Assembly: GCA_036490515.1 (NCBI GenBank)
Contig: DASXDU010000047.1
Location: 186,001-250,000 of the forward strand
Origin: Palsa-1150 sp036490515
Lineage (GTDB): Bacteria > Myxococcota_A > Polyangia > Polyangiales > Polyangiaceae
DNA length: 64,000 nucleotides
Reading direction: 5' to 3'
In this document: in pieces, positions 61,057 through 64,000 of the stretch
Layout: each line of letters starts with the position of its first letter
Position numbering within the stretch: position 1 is the first letter of the stretch
Program-made: the position numbers and the translations under genes
The notes under the pieces: generated by a model
What the model was told of the DNA's origin: nothing
Database searches by the model: none
What the model saw: only the letters and a program-made list of their open reading frames with translations

Positions 61057-61397
61057 GGGCGCCTGGCTCCGGCGTACTTGCCCTCGACGTGCGCCTTGAA
61101 GGAGCCGAGCTGCTCGCCCCAGAACGCCTCGACCTCGTCGAGCCACGTGCGCATGCGCGCGAACGCGTGCGGCCGCAGGCGGTACTCCCGGCCGCGCGCG
61201 TCGTCCTCGGTCGTGACCTCCTCGACGAGGCCCGCCTTGCGGAGGACGCCGAGGTGACGGCTCGTCGTCGGCCGGGTGAGCGACAGCGCCGACGCGATGT
61301 CGCTCGAGCGCCGCGGCTTCTTGCGGAGCAGCCGGATGACCGCGAGGCGCGCCGGATCGCCGAGCGCGAGGAACGTCTCGTCGAGGCTAGGTTGCAC
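61053..61397 (-). CDS. ArsR-family winged-helix repressor
   Basis: 114 aa from GTG 61397, overlapping the VOC gene by 11 bp. The pattern ETFLALGDPARLAVIRLLRKKPRRSSDIASALSL and TRPTTSRHLGVLRKAGLVEEV is a standard ArsR domain without metal Cys. It probably represses the VOC-ArsR-SRPBCC operon through the inverted repeat at 61936. Confidence 0.92.
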   Translation of the reverse strand: MQPSLDETFLALGDPARLAVIRLLRKKPRRSSDIASALSLTRPTTSRHLGVLRKAGLVEEVTTEDDARGREYRLRPHAFARMRTWLDEVEAFWGEQLGSFKAHVEGKYAGARRP

Positions 61398-61848
61398 GCG
61401 GCTTGCCGTCCCGCACGCGGTGCCAGAACCACCAGTGGTGCCCCTCGGGGTCCTCGGCGCGGTAGCTCCGGTCGGTCCAGTAGTCGTCGCCGTAGTCGTT
61501 GGTCGTCGGGGGCTCGATGATCTTCGCGCCCGCGGCGCGCGCGCGCTCGCAGTGCGCGTCGGCGTCGTCGACGATGACGCCGATGGTCTGCGTGTTCACG
61601 CCACCGACCGAGCGCGGGCTCCTGCCCGGCAGCGGCACCGTGCGGCTCGACTTGCCGCCCGACTGGGCGACCGAGACGAGCCCCTCGCCGAAGACGAGCT
61701 CCGAGTGCTCGATGCGCCCGCCCTCGCCCTCGATCTTGAGGCGGACCTCGAAGCCGAAGGCGCGGCAGAGGAAGTCGATGGCCGCGGGGGCGTCGTCGTA
61801 GAACACGGCGCTCGACATGCGGGGCCAGCCGTCCGGGGGCTTCTTCAT
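61387..61848 (-). CDS. Glyoxalase/bleomycin-resistance (VOC) family protein
   Basis: 153 aa. The two beta-alpha-beta-beta-beta modules are visible as FYDDAPAAIDFLCRAFGFEVR and VNTQTIGVIVDDADAHCERARAAGAKII. The C-terminal EDPEGHHWWFWHRV gives the usual metal or substrate residues. The family covers glyoxalases, dioxygenases and antibiotic-binding proteins. The exact activity is unknown. It leads an operon with ArsR and SRPBCC genes. Confidence 0.9.
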   Translation of the reverse strand: MKKPPDGWPRMSSAVFYDDAPAAIDFLCRAFGFEVRLKIEGEGGRIEHSELVFGEGLVSVAQSGGKSSRTVPLPGRSPRSVGGVNTQTIGVIVDDADAHCERARAAGAKIIEPPTTNDYGDDYWTDRSYRAEDPEGHHWWFWHRVRDGKPRAT

Positions 61849-61935
61849 GGGGTCGTCTCCTCTCGGTGTGGTTGCGTCCAGCGCGCGGCCGTGGGCGACC
61901 AGCGCTCGTCCGTGTGATTGCTCGCTTCGGACATG

Positions 61936-61953
61936 GTTTCCTATTTTCGAAAC
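61936..61953 (-). promoter_or_regulatory. Inverted repeat upstream of the VOC-ArsR-SRPBCC operon
   Basis: GTTTC (61936-61940) and GAAAC (61949-61953) are separated by 8 bp, with ACATG and CATGT flanking them. It is about 90 bp before the VOC start. It is AT-richer than its surroundings and is a likely ArsR-type operator. Confidence 0.6.
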
Positions 61954-61976
61954 TACATGTCAAGCGGGGCCGGGCG

Positions 61977-62339
61977 CTACTTCCGGGCGAAGACAGTGTC
62001 CTGTTCGGGCGAAGGCCCCTTGAACGTCATCGTGCCGCCCTCGATCTCCACCTTGTACAGGCCCGTTGGGCCCGAAGCGTCGCTGGTGGTGAGCATCCCG
62101 TCCTTGATTGCCCACGTACCGCTCCAAGGCGGTCCGTCGGGCCCGGTCGTCGTGCAATGGCCGTCCGCGGAGAACGACCGCGTCCCGCTGGCCGCGTGGC
62201 CGTTCTGCCGCGCGAGCGTCCAGGTGCCCACGATCGCGCGCGACAGCGTGGCGTCACGGCCGCAACCGGCCAGCGTGACGAGCACAAACCCGCCGGCCAA
62301 GACCGCGGCGAGAAACACGCGGCGATTCGAGCTTCGCAT
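61977..62339 (-). CDS. Small lipoprotein, 120 aa
   Basis: From ATG 62339. The signal has a good lipobox (VLVTLAGC). The mature part, RAIVGTWTLARQNGHA then FSADGHCTTTG and GTWAIKDGMLTTSD, alternates like a small lipocalin-like beta domain that ends TMTFKGPSPEQDTVFAR. It stands just upstream of the VOC operon promoter on the same strand. Ligand unknown. Confidence 0.82.
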   Translation of the reverse strand: MRSSNRRVFLAAVLAGGFVLVTLAGCGRDATLSRAIVGTWTLARQNGHAASGTRSFSADGHCTTTGPDGPPWSGTWAIKDGMLTTSDASGPTGLYKVEIEGGTMTFKGPSPEQDTVFARK

Positions 62340-62426
62340 GCCGGACGATGCTACCGCAGCGGAGAGCCGACACCTGCGACGGCGCGTTTCCGCGCGCTCT
62401 TGCAGCCGGGCGGCGCACGCGCCGGG

Positions 62427-62535
62427 CTGGCCCGCGAGAGGCGACGGAGGGCCCGTCCGCTTCGGGCCGAGCGCCCAGGGCATCTTCGTGCGCGATCCCG
62501 ACGCGAACGTCATCGAGCTCCACCAGCGCGGCTGA
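62427..62535 (+). pseudogene. C-terminal fragment of a VOC protein
   Basis: In frame to a stop at 62535 the sequence ends GPSAQGIFVRDPDANVIELHQRG, the classical last strand of VOC-fold proteins (VRDPDGNVIEL). The upstream part has no recognisable VOC module. It appears to be the remnant of a second VOC gene on the plus strand. Confidence 0.6.
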
Positions 62536-62552
62536 AGACCGCGCCGACCGGC

Positions 62553-63020
62553 TCAGACGCACCTGGCGACCCAGTCCCCGCTCACCTGGCGGGTCGCCGC
62601 GTTGAGCCGGTTCCACATGTTGATCATCGCGATCGACAGGACGAGCGCGCCGAGCTGGGTCTCGTTGTAGTGGCGCGCGGCCTCGTCCCACACCTCGTCC
62701 GGCACGGGGTCGGAGCGGTCGCTCAGGCGTGTGGTCGCCTCCGTGAGCGCGAGCGCGGCGCGCTCCGCGTCGGAGTAGTACGGGGCCTCTCGCCAGGCGC
62801 CGACGGAGAAGATGCGCTCGTCCTTCTCGCCGAGCTTGCGCAGCCCGCGCCAGTGCATGTCGACGCAGACGCTGCAGCCGTTGATCTGGCTCGCGCGCAG
62901 GTTCATGAGCTCGAGGGTGACTCGAGGTACGTCCGCCGTCTCGACCGACTTGTGGAGGGCCTGGATGGCGTCGTAGGCGCCGGGAAGGCTGATCGCAGGG
63001 CTCTTGATTCGCGGGTTCAT
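62553..63020 (-). CDS. AhpD/carboxymuconolactone decarboxylase-family protein
   Basis: 155 aa from ATG 63020. The redox motif NGCSVCVDMHWRGL (CxxC with nearby His) and the surrounding helices (LELMNLRASQING, ALALTEATTRLSD) identify the AhpD-like fold. Such proteins are alkylhydroperoxidase-type or carboxymuconolactone decarboxylase-like antioxidants. No AhpC gene is adjacent. Confidence 0.9.
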   Translation of the reverse strand: MNPRIKSPAISLPGAYDAIQALHKSVETADVPRVTLELMNLRASQINGCSVCVDMHWRGLRKLGEKDERIFSVGAWREAPYYSDAERAALALTEATTRLSDRSDPVPDEVWDEAARHYNETQLGALVLSIAMINMWNRLNAATRQVSGDWVARCV

Positions 63021-63227
63021 GGTGAAATCTCCTCTCGTGCGGGTCGAGGTGCTCCGCCGAGGGCGCCTCGTCCCTCCGTCGAATGGGCGCCCCGCAGATC
63101 GACAGCACGCCATTCGCTTTCACAGTTCGAGCCGAGAGGGCTCGACCGTTGCACGGCGGGCGAAACCGTACCTCGGCGCAGCCGACGGCCACCTCTTCCC
63201 TGCGGCGAGCGCATATTCTCCGGGCAC

Positions 63228-64000
63228 ATGAAGCCGGAGAAGGTCGTCGTACCGAAGCTGCTCGGCGACGCGGGGCGCGTTCGGTGGTCGAAAAGGCAGG
63301 GCGATGCGGTCACGGCCGACGAGACCATCCTCGAAGTCGATCTCGGGTACGGCACCGCACCGGTCCTGGCTCCGTTCGCCGGACGGCTCCAGCAGGTCCT
63401 CGTCCCGGACGGGGCGGAGGTCGCCGAGGGGACGGCAGTGGGGATCGTGGAACCGGACGCGGGAGGCGGAGGCGCTCCACCCGGCGTGTGCTCGTCGTGC
63501 GGCGTCGTCTGGATCGATCGCGCGGCGAGGTGCGAGCACTGCCACGCGCGTCATGCGGGCGAAGCCCTGCCGGCGCCTGGCGACGGACCGGCGGCGTGGG
63601 CGTGCGTCGAGTGCACGTTCCGGTGCCGCGCGTGCGGCTTCGTCGTGCCGCTCGACCACCTCGCCATGGGCGGCGCCGTGGAGTGCGGGCGGTGCGGCCT
63701 CGAGCAGGCGTTCGAGACGCGCAGCTGGCACGACGCGTTCGACCACGCACACGCGGTCGCCGACGGGATGATCGCCGGCATCGGAAGGCAACACACCTCG
63801 TCCCGGCAGATCATCCGGGCGTCGAACGCCTTCGAGATGACGGCAAGCCCCGGGCACCCCGTTTGCCGGTCGTGCCACGCGTTGCTCGGCGTCTCGTTCG
63901 CCGACGGGCACCGCGCGACCGCGACGTGCGCGAACTGCAAGACCAGCGACGCGTACGCGACCCCCGCCGCAGCCGTGCAGATGATGAACGGGGCGCTGAC
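63228..64000 (+). CDS. Protein with lipoyl-like domain and zinc ribbons (3' end outside window)
   Basis: From ATG 63228. Residues 1-75 resemble a lipoyl/biotinyl carrier (VVVPKLLGDAGRVRWSKRQG, PVLAPFAGRLQQVLVPDGAEVAEG), but the lysine that would be modified (normally in ETDK or MKM) is replaced by EVDLG, so it is probably not lipoylated. Then come zinc-ribbon CxxC pairs: CSSC with CEHC, CVEC with CRAC and CGRC, and CRSC with CANC. The protein runs past position 64000. It may be a scaffold or metal-binding protein. Confidence 0.72.
   Translation, partial: MKPEKVVVPKLLGDAGRVRWSKRQGDAVTADETILEVDLGYGTAPVLAPFAGRLQQVLVPDGAEVAEGTAVGIVEPDAGGGGAPPGVCSSCGVVWIDRAARCEHCHARHAGEALPAPGDGPAAWACVECTFRCRACGFVVPLDHLAMGGAVECGRCGLEQAFETRSWHDAFDHAHAVADGMIAGIGRQHTSSRQIIRASNAFEMTASPGHPVCRSCHALLGVSFADGHRATATCANCKTSDAYATPAAAVQMMNGAL

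Noticed and set aside
1..64000. tRNA, rRNA or insertion-sequence genes
   Set aside because: No cloverleaf-like or rRNA sequence and no transposase motif was recognised on either strand; a dedicated search would be needed to exclude small cases.

Overview
The window is high-GC DNA with the marks of a myxobacterium (Myxococcota, Polyangiales-like). It has many lipoproteins with Asp/Gly/Ala/Ser-rich linkers after a lipobox, Cys-rich secreted proteins, PEGA-like proteins beside Hanks-type kinases, a one-domain relative of FG-GAP protein N-termini, an orphan NtrC-type regulator, and tight operons joined by ATGA or GTGA overlaps. Species is not determined. No rRNA, tRNA, insertion sequence or CRISPR array was found.

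Layout. 1-9.8 kb: an M16 peptidase pair, an M1 aminopeptidase lipoprotein, a sigma54 response regulator and a Phd/VapC-type toxin-antitoxin pair. 10-21.7 kb (minus strand): a cupin, a Cys-rich lipoprotein, then a nine-gene operon of PstS-like protein, small lipoprotein, phosphate-porin-like protein, lipoprotein, ExbB, ExbD, TonB, TonB-dependent receptor and lipoprotein. This looks like an outer-membrane uptake system, possibly for phosphate or a phosphorylated compound. 21.9-22.6 kb: about 33 degenerate 21-bp repeats in perfect phase. 22.7-26.3 kb: an arsenic operon, arsR-arsM-GAPDH-arsJ, with two matching operator candidates. 26.5-43.1 kb: a PAP2 phosphatase, lipoproteins, two Ser/Thr kinases, an amidohydrolase lipoprotein, an ArsR/SRPBCC pair whose second gene is fused to a lipoprotein-like domain, and an ECF sigma factor.

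43.2-54.5 kb is an accessory island. It is studded with decayed genes: a frameshifted antitoxin, a RepB/ParB-like remnant and an Rrp8-like methyltransferase fragment. It carries three candidate defence or stress modules. The first is a PIN protein beside an operon of XRE regulator with membrane tail, GTPase and 60-aa peptide, with GTTGCC palindromes upstream. The second is a translationally coupled pair of genes that each carry a HEPN-type Rx4H motif. The third is HigB-HigA-SecB-like, a tripartite toxin-antitoxin-chaperone system, with an AT-rich palindromic operator.

54.6-64 kb: a second 21-bp-period array (about 13 units), a large protein with a C-terminal OmpR-type winged helix, a Uma2-type nuclease, lipoproteins, a VOC-ArsR-SRPBCC operon with its own operator, an AhpD-like protein, and a cut-off protein with a lipoyl-like domain and zinc ribbons. 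The least explained features are the two 21-bp arrays, the GTPase/HEPN modules and the TonB/phosphate operon. All functional statements are inferences from sequence read by eye.
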